A model generated the notes under the pieces. That model saw nothing but the letters and a program-made list of their open reading frames with translations. It had not been told where the DNA came from and made no database searches. A stretch of DNA of 35,075 bases from a virus: the IMG/VR virus record IMGVR_UViG_3300032893_000198, positions 1 to 35,075 of that record, one strand, 5' to 3'. Of this stretch, positions 23,923 through 30,907 are shown in pieces. The first letter of the stretch is position 1; each line of letters starts with the position of its first letter. A program made the translations under genes and the position numbers.

Positions 23923-24230
23923 TGGAAAATAAAAATATGACTATCAAGAAAAAAATGAATGAAATTTTCTCGGAAAAAGACAATGACGAAAGCAAGAGAA
24001 TCGAAAATATCATTTTGAAAGGGGGAGAGGTCATCTCCGATAAGGAGAACATTAAGCAAGAAAAAAAATTAGTGAATGTTCATATTCCAAAAAATTTATT
24101 GTCAGAAATAGATCTCATCTTAAGAAGACAGGGAAGTTTTAAATCAAGAAATGTTTGGATACTAGAAGCGATTCAAGAAAAGTTATACAAAGCTGCAAAT
24201 AGCCAAAGTAATTTTAATAAATTGGGTTAA
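23919..24230 (+). CDS. ParB-like centromere-binding protein, ribbon-helix-helix type
   Basis: A 103-residue protein. The disordered, charged N-terminus (about 1-45) may contact ParA, and residues 48-92 form an RHH fold: KLVNVHIPKNLLSEIDLILR as strand and helix A, then FKSRNVWILEAIQEKLYK as helix B. It would bind the repeats at 23145-23193. ATGA overlap with parA suggests matched amounts. ParB proteins of this class also repress their own operon. An internal ATG at 23937 could also start it. Confidence 0.75.
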   Translation: MMENKNMTIKKKMNEIFSEKDNDESKRIENIILKGGEVISDKENIKQEKKLVNVHIPKNLLSEIDLILRRQGSFKSRNVWILEAIQEKLYKAANSQSNFNKLG

Positions 24231-24245
24231 CAAAGGAATAGATAT

Positions 24246-24446
24246 ATGGAACAACTCACATTCATTGAAGAGACGAAAGAAGAAAAGCTAGAGAGAAAAA
24301 TCAAGCATTTAGAAGATCTCTGTGATCGGTTACGTAAAGGACAATATGCTCAGATTAATTCCTTAAAGAAATTGTATTTCGATCTTAAGCAAGAACACGA
24401 AGATTGGAAGGCGGTTATTTCTAGAAAACCCTCTTCGCTTGTTTAA
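24246..24446 (+). CDS. Small coiled-coil protein (66 residues)
   Basis: Reads MEQLTFIEETKEEKLERKIK, then HLEDLCDRLRKGQYAQINSL and KKLYFDLKQEHEDWKAVIS: one long charged helix likely to form a coiled coil. The ribosome site aaaggaatag precedes the ATG 15 bases after the RHH gene, so it may be part of the par operon. A partition accessory or a nucleic-acid helper is possible; no family recognised. Confidence 0.55.
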   Translation: MEQLTFIEETKEEKLERKIKHLEDLCDRLRKGQYAQINSLKKLYFDLKQEHEDWKAVISRKPSSLV

Positions 24447-24539
24447 TTCTTTTATTAAAAAAAAGATTTCATATTCAAAAAAATTCTCAAAAGTGGATAA
24501 TCGTTTTTTTATTCATTTCATAAACAGCGAGAAGTTTAA

Positions 24540-25163
24540 ATGGTTCCTGGGTTTGGTGAATTTGTCCCTATAGATTATACAGTCCCTGAACATCCCCCAG
24601 AATACTATGAAAGCCTTGTAAAGAGTAAAAATAATTACGTTCCTTTTTTGCTTAATCATTATGTATTTTCTTTTGACTTTATCGAGCAAGTTCCAGTCCA
24701 TCGTATACAAAGAGTGCAAAAGACTATAACAAAAATGCGTCATGGAATATTCGACCCAAACGCATTTCGATTCACAAATATAGCCGAATATATACAGAAT
24801 ATAGCTCTACCGGAATATATTGGGAAAAGACAACAGAAAAAAAGTGACAAAGAATCTCTAAATAGATTGATTACATCACTTTGTGTTTATTCATTTTGTG
24901 GTCTAGGAGCAGCCGTAACACTGATTTATACAGTAGAAAAACATAAGTTGCATAAAATGGCTAATACGGCAAGTTGTATTATAGCGATAGCTGGAGCTAT
25001 TTTACTTATTTATATTCGCATGCAACCTGAACCTAGATTACTTGAATCTAAAGAAGAACTTTTAAGAAGATATTTTTATGAACGTAGAAAAGAAATCGAA
25101 TATAGATATAAGCGTGACAACATATCTTTTGAACAAATGAAAAGAGATTTTTGTTTAGAATGA
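24540..25163 (+). CDS. Protein with paired C-terminal membrane segments (Inc-like shape)
   Basis: A 207-residue protein. Residues 1-105 are soluble, Pro/Tyr-rich and without a recognised fold. Two membrane segments at about 113-131 (SLCVYSFCGLGAAVTLIYTV) and 143-160 (TASCIIAIAGAILLIYIRM) are separated by 11 basic residues, and a charged helix follows (KEELLRRYFYERRKEIEYRY). The two-segment hairpin with cytosolic ends matches the layout of Inc proteins of chlamydiae; no sequence match is claimed. It starts an operon with the U-box-like gene 11 bases downstream. Alternative: a membrane exclusion protein. Confidence 0.5.
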   Translation: MVPGFGEFVPIDYTVPEHPPEYYESLVKSKNNYVPFLLNHYVFSFDFIEQVPVHRIQRVQKTITKMRHGIFDPNAFRFTNIAEYIQNIALPEYIGKRQQKKSDKESLNRLITSLCVYSFCGLGAAVTLIYTVEKHKLHKMANTASCIIAIAGAILLIYIRMQPEPRLLESKEELLRRYFYERRKEIEYRYKRDNISFEQMKRDFCLE

Positions 25164-25174
25164 AGGAGAAATAA

Positions 25175-26128
25175 ATGGATTGTCAGATCAACAATAATTG
25201 CAAAAGCGATGGTAAACTATATACTTATTTTGAAAATGGGAAAGTCAAAGTTTATAGACATTCAGAATTTCTAAATTCTTTCGAGTGTACAAAAACTCAA
25301 AAAACGGCATTGGCTGCAAGTGTTGTTGTGGGGGCTAGTTCTGGATCGTTTGCTGGATTTTTTATTGGAAAACAGATTGAAAGTTATCTCATTTCAGTAA
25401 TTCCAAAAGTAGATGAAAAAACAGAAAATGTTAATACAATGAATACTATTGCCAATGATTATTTCTCTTTTTCTATCGGAGGAACTATAGGAGGTCTTTT
25501 AGGTGGAATAGGCGGCATTATTGGTGGAATATCAGGATATATGTATTTTATTGAACGAAGTAGTTCATATATTTCCTGGGTCCAAGAAAAATTTAGAAAA
25601 ATTATTCCTGAAATAGCAGATGATGAAATATTATCCATATTTGCAGGTTTAGATTATGAGATTATAAAACATCCTGTAAGATGTCCATCAGGAAATTTGC
25701 ACGATCTTTATTCATTATTAAAAATTTCTGGAAAAGACGAACAAGGCAATATTAGATGTCCAAACAGAAATGGATCGTTTCCTAAAGAAGCTCTTCAGAA
25801 AGATGAAGAAGCAAATCTAGTGATCTTAAAAAGATATTACTATTTACTCCGAGAGGTTGTAGAAAAAGGAAGTGAAAGTCCTGAAAAACTCAAAGAAATT
25901 CAATCATGTCTTCCTATTCTAGAAAAGCTTATTGATGAAGTTTACAAAGAGTGTAAAGTAAAAATTTACAATTTGCTGATAAATGATCGTATCAGTGATG
26001 AACAGCATAGTGAAGAAGTCGTCTTGTTTAAAAAACTTTTCGGTACAAAACCATTAGATGAACTTAATTGGGACTTAGATTGGAAGGACATTTTACGTCA
26101 GAGGTGGTTGAACTTTCATCGGAGATAG
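25175..26128 (+). CDS. Two-TM protein with a U-box-like domain (possible effector / E3 ligase mimic)
   Basis: A 317-residue protein with gaaggagaaata as ribosome site. Two hydrophobic regions lie at 44-66 (TALAASVVVGASSGSFAGFF) and 98-125 (Gly-rich, FSIGGTIGGLLGGIGGIIGG). Residues 157-222 follow the U-box pattern: EIIKHPVRCPSGN, then LHDLYSLLKISG, a spacer, GNIRCPNRNGSFPKEALQKD and a helix (ANLVILKRYYYLL). Canonical U-boxes read DPV-x-CPSGH-x-Y ... CP-x-x-x-x-x-F-x-x-x-L. The likeness is by eye and needs a profile search. U-box ligases pass ubiquitin from E2 to targets in eukaryotes, so the protein would act in a host cell, not in the phage. The C-terminal 90 residues are helical and unassigned. 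Confidence 0.55.
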   Translation: MDCQINNNCKSDGKLYTYFENGKVKVYRHSEFLNSFECTKTQKTALAASVVVGASSGSFAGFFIGKQIESYLISVIPKVDEKTENVNTMNTIANDYFSFSIGGTIGGLLGGIGGIIGGISGYMYFIERSSSYISWVQEKFRKIIPEIADDEILSIFAGLDYEIIKHPVRCPSGNLHDLYSLLKISGKDEQGNIRCPNRNGSFPKEALQKDEEANLVILKRYYYLLREVVEKGSESPEKLKEIQSCLPILEKLIDEVYKECKVKIYNLLINDRISDEQHSEEVVLFKKLFGTKPLDELNWDLDWKDILRQRWLNFHRR

Positions 26129-26252
26129 GACTACATTCACAAACTTTCTTATTATCTATACATTTTTCGTAGATATGTTCAGTAATCACAAACATTACTG
26201 TGATTGAAAATACTATGATGCATAGGGTAAGAACGAATTCTCGTAAGATCAT
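26064..26252 (-). CDS. Small single-TM protein at the end of the tail-fibre operon
   Basis: A 62-residue frame: MILREFVLTLCIIVFSITVM has one N-terminal membrane segment (5-24), then a Cys-rich tail (KKVCECSPISDESSTTSD). It begins 4 bases after the stop of the secreted protein upstream and overlaps the 3' end of the convergent U-box-like gene by 65 bases. A lysis or spanin-like membrane role is possible. The ribosome site is weak. Confidence 0.4.
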   Translation of the reverse strand: MILREFVLTLCIIVFSITVMFVITEHIYEKCIDNKKVCECSPISDESSTTSDVKCPSNLSPN

Positions 26253-26255
26253 GTT

Positions 26256-26717
26256 TTAATTGCTCGATTGCAAATAACCTTGTACGTACCAACCATCTAT
26301 CCAACCTATCTGCGTATTACTCATAAGTCGGATATTCAGTATAGTTCCTGATTTTAAAATGATATTCATATCATTATTTTGATGAGAGCCACCAATTGTA
26401 GTACATGAAGCAATCCATTTTGCATTAGTGCAAGGGAAAGTTCCAAGCCAAACTCCCATCCCAAATTGACTCCAGCTTACGGAATTATCATAAGGAGGGC
26501 CTTCCACTTGCATGTTTGTAATGACAAGTTCATATCCTTCAGGAACTAGATAAGGAAGAGAGATAATTTCTCCAACTACTCCATTAGAATTAGGAATGGG
26601 ATTATCAATTACATTTCCAGCAGGAACTAGAGTTGTTCCATAGACAATCCAAGGAATATTTGCATAAGAATAAGAGAAAAGACAGATAAAAATTAGGGAA
26701 AGAGCTCTTATTTTCAA
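26256..26717 (-). CDS. Secreted beta-rich protein with signal peptide, tail cluster
   Basis: The best start is the TTG at 26717, one base after the stop of the gly-rich gene, giving (M)KIRALSLIFICLFSYSYA, a signal peptide with a likely cut before NIPW. The longer frame from 26804 would bury this peptide. The mature part (about 135 residues) is beta-rich with four Cys (TFPCTNAKWIASCTTIGG) and ends GWIDGWYVQGYLQSSN. A signal peptide is odd for a virion tail protein; export suggests an outer-surface or periplasmic job such as blocking entry of other phages. No family recognised. Confidence 0.55.
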   Translation of the reverse strand: MKIRALSLIFICLFSYSYANIPWIVYGTTLVPAGNVIDNPIPNSNGVVGEIISLPYLVPEGYELVITNMQVEGPPYDNSVSWSQFGMGVWLGTFPCTNAKWIASCTTIGGSHQNNDMNIILKSGTILNIRLMSNTQIGWIDGWYVQGYLQSSN

Positions 26718-26718
26718 A

Positions 26719-27627
26719 TTAAGCGAACTCCCACACGATAATGATTCCTGATCCACCATTTCCACCAGCTCTATTTGTCGTGCTATTATTAGAAACAGCC
26801 CCACCTCCGCCAGATCCTGTACCTGAATTCGCTACGTTTCCAACAGAAGAACTTCCACCTGTAACTTGCGCTGGAGCTCCAGCTCCTGCAAAAACAGAAG
26901 CACCACCCGCACCCCCAAAACTATTTGATAAAGTAGCTACTCCCATATCTCCTGAACATCCTGTACAATTAATATCTCCCCCAGTTGCCGTTCCACCAAA
27001 ACCTGTTAATCCAGCAGTAATATGAACAGAAGCAGTAGCTCCATCTCCATTTCCTCCGGTTCCTCCATTACAAGTAATTACATCAAAGGTTGTATTATTT
27101 CCATTAGATCCAGCATTTACTCCTGCCGTACCACCATTTCCTCCTGTACCAACGGTATATGTATATGTGGCTGCGGGAGAAGAGTAAAATTTTCTTGCAT
27201 AACCTCCGGCACCACCCCCACCAGCTGCTGAAGTTTGTCCTAAAGCAGTAGATACACCGCCACCGCCACCGCCACCACCAACACATTCTACAAGAATAGT
27301 TGTGATTCCAGCTGGAAGAGTATAAGTAGCGCTTGTTCCACTTGTAAATATCTGAAAACTTTTCAAGGCTGTAGAAGCAAGTGTGATTGATCCAGCACCA
27401 TTAGTAATCGAAATCCCATTTCCAGCTGTAAGAGTAGCTGCGACAGGATCAGCACCAGTACTTCCAATAGCCAATTGACCATTGGTTAATGCAATATTTG
27501 TAATTCCATTTGAAGCTGCACCTACAAGAACACTATGATTTGTTGTAGTAACAGCATCAAAAGTACCTGTGCCATTATATCGCACAAGACCTGTGCTATT
27601 TGCATTGATTGAATTTCCTGTAGCCAT
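26719..27627 (-). CDS. Glycine-rich tail-fibre adhesin
   Basis: A 302-residue protein. Residues 1-90 share an N-terminal module with the next gene (MAT-x-NSINANSTG, then LTNGQLAIGSTGADPVAATL and GISITNGAGSITL). From residue 90 a distinct domain begins with TYTLPAGITTILVECVGGGG, followed by a run of Gly-rich segments to the end. The latter is like the glycine-rich domain of phage adhesins that form polyglycine-II helices. It would bind the cell surface at the fibre tip. It follows the paralogues in a fibre cluster and may be the most variable tip protein. Confidence 0.65.
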   Translation of the reverse strand: MATGNSINANSTGLVRYNGTGTFDAVTTTNHSVLVGAASNGITNIALTNGQLAIGSTGADPVAATLTAGNGISITNGAGSITLASTALKSFQIFTSGTSATYTLPAGITTILVECVGGGGGGGGVSTALGQTSAAGGGGAGGYARKFYSSPAATYTYTVGTGGNGGTAGVNAGSNGNNTTFDVITCNGGTGGNGDGATASVHITAGLTGFGGTATGGDINCTGCSGDMGVATLSNSFGGAGGASVFAGAGAPAQVTGGSSSVGNVANSGTGSGGGGAVSNNSTTNRAGGNGGSGIIIVWEFA

Positions 27628-27628
27628 A

Positions 27629-28222
27629 TTAAGTTACCGTAATGTTTCCAATTGATGAGATCACGTTCCAGGTTGTGTTTGCTACGACACAAACTAGGAA
27701 AACTGTATCTCTAATATTTGTTGAAGCTAAAGTACCTGTAGTAATGGTTGCTGATTGAGTTCCAAAAAATATTTGTTGGCCTGTAGTGTAAGCAATTGAC
27801 CATCCTGTGGCTGTATTAATTCCAGTGACTGCAATTATAGATCCTACAGCACTTGTGGTAGGGAGGGTAAAAGCCACTGTGCCTGCTCTATTAGCGATAT
27901 ATCCATTATTCACTGCCATCGCTTGCGAGGCGCCTGTAATTACTGTCCAAGTAAGTCCTGCTCCCACAGCATTGATCGTCACTGCTCCTGAAGCATTTGT
28001 AATTGACACCCCAGTACCTGCAGTTAAATTAGCAGCTACAGGATCATTTCCTGTGCTACCAATGGCAAGTTGCCCATCTGTTAAAGGAATGCTTGTTAAA
28101 GCGTTGGAAGAGCCACCAACGATTACCGCATGATTGGTAACTGTTGTTGCTGTCCATGTTCCAGCACCATCATATTTTGCAATTCCAGTGCTATTTGCAT
28201 TAATTGAGTTTGCGGTTGCCAT
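27629..28222 (-). CDS. Tail-fibre module protein A (shared repeat and C-terminal domain)
   Basis: I chose the ATG at 28222 (198 codons with the stop), since its MATANSINANSTG start matches that of the gly-rich protein; the upstream start at 28288 lacks support. The N-terminal ~85 residues hold LTDGQLAIGSTGNDPVAANL and GVSITNASGAVTI. The C-terminal ~105 (GLTWTVITGASQAMAVNNGY ... TVFLVCVVANTTWNVISSIG) is also found in the neighbour at 28225 and at the end of the 29677 gene. Three related proteins form a paralogous set for virion fibres. Confidence 0.6.
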   Translation of the reverse strand: MATANSINANSTGIAKYDGAGTWTATTVTNHAVIVGGSSNALTSIPLTDGQLAIGSTGNDPVAANLTAGTGVSITNASGAVTINAVGAGLTWTVITGASQAMAVNNGYIANRAGTVAFTLPTTSAVGSIIAVTGINTATGWSIAYTTGQQIFFGTQSATITTGTLASTNIRDTVFLVCVVANTTWNVISSIGNITVT

Positions 28223-28224
28223 AT

Positions 28225-28764
28225 TTATACCACCGTTATATTTCCTATAAGATCTGTAACTACCCATCTTGCGTTCGCTGTTTGACATACAAGAAAGATG
28301 GTGTCTCCTTGCTGTGTAGAGGCTAACGAACCTCCTACCCCTAAAGTAGTTTGACTATTAGCAATGCGAATTCTTGTCCCTGCATTAGGTTGAGTAATCG
28401 TCCAGCTTGTCGCTCCATCTAACACGATAGCTATCGTATCTCCTATCGCTGAAGTAGCAGGTAAAGCTAAGGATAGAGCACCCCCGGGGGAAATACAAAA
28501 ATATCCGTTATTTACTGCTAATGTTTGATTTGCCGAAATTGTTTGCCAAGTAAGACCTTCTCCTACTGCTGATATAGTGATAGATCCAGATCCGTTGGTA
28601 ATTGATATTCCTGTACCAGCAGTTAAAGTGTTTACTTTGATATTTGGAGCTGCTGTAGAACCAATAAGAAGTTGACCGTCAGTTGTAACGCGACCAGAAA
28701 CAGGGGTAGTTCCCGTGAAATCTACGTTACTTGCAAACATTACATCATTGTCAAAACCGGCCAT
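28225..28764 (-). CDS. Tail-fibre module protein B
   Basis: A 179-residue paralogue of module A: TTDGQLLIGSTAAPNIKVNT, then GISITNGSGSITI and a C-terminal GLTWQTISANQTLAVNNGYF ... TIFLVCQTANARWVVTDLIG. The stop lies 2 bases before the ATG of module A. The N-terminus (MAGFDNDVMFASNVDFTG) differs. Part of the fibre complex by relation and place; a C-terminal domain shared by three proteins could be a common trimerisation or assembly part. Confidence 0.6.
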   Translation of the reverse strand: MAGFDNDVMFASNVDFTGTTPVSGRVTTDGQLLIGSTAAPNIKVNTLTAGTGISITNGSGSITISAVGEGLTWQTISANQTLAVNNGYFCISPGGALSLALPATSAIGDTIAIVLDGATSWTITQPNAGTRIRIANSQTTLGVGGSLASTQQGDTIFLVCQTANARWVVTDLIGNITVV

Positions 28765-28771
28765 TTTTTAC

Positions 28772-29329
28772 CTATGATACATATGTGTAGATTGCTAATA
28801 CTCTCCAATCGATTGTAAGGCCTGCCACTCCCGTCACTCGAATAACGGCATTATTTCCAGATACAATAAGATTAGCGTCAGCTGTTACAAGAGCTGCTTC
28901 TTCGTTAACAATTTTATCTGGAGTCCCAATCAAAACAGCAGCCGCTCCAGTAGTTCGGACAGAGCCAAAAATCGAATATCCAGCACCAGAGGGCGTTCCT
29001 GCTTCAAAGGCTGCGATCTCAATATCGAGAGTTAAGGTTCCTGGAGTCGTTCCTAAATTGGTGTTATTAAGGGTAAATGTAATTACATCGGATGTAACAG
29101 CTCCAACGGTTGTGGCAGTGCCTGAAAGGCGATTTGTAAGTTGAATAGTAAGAGTATTTCCCCCAGAAGACCCATCGGTTCTAATTCCATTAGCATTGTT
29201 TACTATTACCTGACCGCCGGGAACATTAAGGATATTTCCAGCTGGAATTGCAGGGGAATTGACATCTGTAACAAAAGAGGTAGGAACTGCGGGTGTTCCT
29301 GTGACGTTAACGATTCCAGCTTGGCTCAC
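28772..29329 (-). CDS. Beta-rich tail-cluster structural protein, GTG start
   Basis: A 185-residue protein beginning at a GTG directly after the previous stop (taagtg) with ggagga just before. It is Thr/Ala/Gly/Val-rich with no membrane segment; the middle reads TTVGAVTSDVITFTLNNTNL. The N-terminal half is similar in flavour to fibre shafts (NILNVPGGQVIVNNANGIRT). It lacks the C-terminal domain shared by the neighbours. Likely fibre or fibre-attachment protein. Confidence 0.55.
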   Translation of the reverse strand: MSQAGIVNVTGTPAVPTSFVTDVNSPAIPAGNILNVPGGQVIVNNANGIRTDGSSGGNTLTIQLTNRLSGTATTVGAVTSDVITFTLNNTNLGTTPGTLTLDIEIAAFEAGTPSGAGYSIFGSVRTTGAAAVLIGTPDKIVNEEAALVTADANLIVSGNNAVIRVTGVAGLTIDWRVLAIYTYVS

Positions 29330-29668
29330 TTATCCTCCCTGATATACAACAACGAGATAAACTGATCCAACACCGGCAGCTCCTTTTACATACACTTGAG
29401 TGTGTGCAGGGAAAGAAAGACTATTTTCTCCAGAAGAACTTTGTGCATCAGATCCAAAATCGTAGAGATAAAAAGAGCTTGATGGAACTACATCATGATC
29501 GTTTACACCGTTATAGGAGACGGTTACTAAAACATTAGAGTTATTTACTACTTTCAATAAAACGGCAGAATTAGAAAGGGGAGATCCTAGTGATTGGTAA
29601 GATCCAGTAAATGTAGCTGAATCAATACTGCGTAAATTTTCAAAGATTGCTTGTCTTCCTAGTGCCAT
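29330..29668 (-). CDS. Small beta-rich tail-cluster protein (112 residues)
   Basis: Reads MALGRQAIFENLRSIDSATF, then SNSAVLLKVVNNSNVLVTVS, YNGVNDHDVVPSSSFYLYDF, and ends YLVVVYQGG. Compact beta sandwich look, seen in small phage decoration/fibre-assembly proteins. The site aagg precedes the ATG. Its stop is followed directly by the next GTG. Function inferred from position. Confidence 0.55.
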   Translation of the reverse strand: MALGRQAIFENLRSIDSATFTGSYQSLGSPLSNSAVLLKVVNNSNVLVTVSYNGVNDHDVVPSSSFYLYDFGSDAQSSSGENSLSFPAHTQVYVKGAAGVGSVYLVVVYQGG

Positions 29669-29676
29669 AAAAAACC

Positions 29677-30687
29677 TTATGCAAAAGTTAATCCAGCTGT
29701 ATTGCCCAAGACAATAAACTCAAGATTTGCAACTGTGCACATAAGTAATACGGATGTGCTTCTAGCTCCTGATAGAGTTCCTGTAGCTCCGTTTGTTGTA
29801 TGAGAGGTGTTTGACCAAATTTCCTGACCTGCTGCTTGAGTGATGGTCCATCCAGCTGCATTACTTTGTGCAGAAGTAATTAAATACATAGAACCAACGG
29901 AGGCTGTGGCAGGCAGAGCAAATGTAGCTAATCCTGCTTGCACAACGTTATAAGAGTTTTGAGCGACTAATGTAGTGCCTGTGGCTGCAGCATTAACATT
30001 GAATCCGCCTCCAGTAATATTTAGCGCTAAAGAAGCAGCACCAGCTGTAAATCCAATTCCTGTAGAGGTGGTGAGAGTTCCGAAAGCAGGATCAGCACCA
30101 GTTGATCCTAGAAATACTTGTCCGTTTGTTCCGACAGCAGTTGCTGCAATTGCGCTATTTCCTTCTCCTAGAAGAACTCCATGTGCTGTCAAACCTGAAT
30201 TGGTTCCTAAAGCTGCAAAAGCAGGATCAGCGCCAGTGTTACCAGTAAGAACTTGTCCATTAGTTCCCACTGTAAGAGCAACAATTGAGGAAGTTCCTTC
30301 GCCGACTAACACACCATGAGCTGTGTATGTAGCAGGTGTATAAGGACCGATGAGAGAAATTGTCTCTGTATTTGCTGTTCCGGCTACCAAAACTTGGTTT
30401 GCTGTCCCTTTGATATTAAAATTTCCAGCCAATGGAACTTCTGCACCTCCGGAATCGCCTGTAATTTGAGTGATTGGTCCACCAGTTCCTGTATCATTTA
30501 AAATCCATACTCCAGAACCCCCATATACCCAAAATTTTGTGGCTGATGTATTAATCCATTGTTGACCCACCCCATAAGGTGTTCCTGATGGACTAACAAT
30601 GTCACTTGATGTGGGATCTCTTGTTGAAGAAATAGGAAATGGAACTTGTGGATTGATTCCATCTGTTGTGTAAGCTTGCTGCACCAT
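29677..30687 (-). CDS. Tail-fibre protein with tandem 45-residue repeats and shared C-terminal domain
   Basis: A 336-residue protein, first in the minus-strand fibre operon, with gagg before the ATG. Residues 122-166 and 167-211 are near-identical repeats (TAHGVLVGEG, NGQVLTGNTGADPAF). The C-terminal region (about 226-336) with ATFALPATASVGSMYLITSA and SVLLMCTVANLEFIVLG is the same domain seen in modules A and B. Repeats of this type are shaft units in phage fibres. The N-terminus (1-60) with QWINTSATKFWVYGGSGVWI may anchor to the tail. Confidence 0.65.
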   Translation of the reverse strand: MVQQAYTTDGINPQVPFPISSTRDPTSSDIVSPSGTPYGVGQQWINTSATKFWVYGGSGVWILNDTGTGGPITQITGDSGGAEVPLAGNFNIKGTANQVLVAGTANTETISLIGPYTPATYTAHGVLVGEGTSSIVALTVGTNGQVLTGNTGADPAFAALGTNSGLTAHGVLLGEGNSAIAATAVGTNGQVFLGSTGADPAFGTLTTSTGIGFTAGAASLALNITGGGFNVNAAATGTTLVAQNSYNVVQAGLATFALPATASVGSMYLITSAQSNAAGWTITQAAGQEIWSNTSHTTNGATGTLSGARSTSVLLMCTVANLEFIVLGNTAGLTFA

Positions 30688-30706
30688 AGGAAAACCTCAT
30701 CGATGT

Positions 30707-30735
30707 GTTAAAAATAAACATCAATTTATTCACAA
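30707..30735 (-). promoter_or_regulatory. Promoter of the tail-fibre operon
   Basis: On the minus strand, ttgtga (30730-30735) and tttaac (30707-30712) are 17 bases apart, 19 bases before the first start codon. The -10 matches the one proposed for the small RNA at 18052-18057. The -35 is similar to those at recT. The 210-base divergent region also must hold the portal promoter. Confidence 0.4.
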
Positions 30736-30907
30736 ATAAGTAAAGTAAAATTTTTATTTTGATTAAGTTTTTCAGCGCTACACCTTTTTCAACGTGAAAA
30801 TAAGCCGTTAAATGGGATTGAGAATCAAATAATATATATATACTAAAAATAGAAACATGATGATAAAGCGAGGTAGATTATATATTTTTTTTTAAAAGGT
30901 GGCTAAT

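Noticed and set aside
26741-27025. Proline-rich plus-strand frame opposite the gly-rich fibre gene
   Set aside because: It is the complement of Gly codons in the real gene and has no ribosome site; the same holds for other long frames within 27000-30500 on the plus strand.
26129-30898. Invertible (phase-variable) fibre segment
   Set aside because: I saw no long inverted repeats at the two flanks and no invertase gene anywhere.
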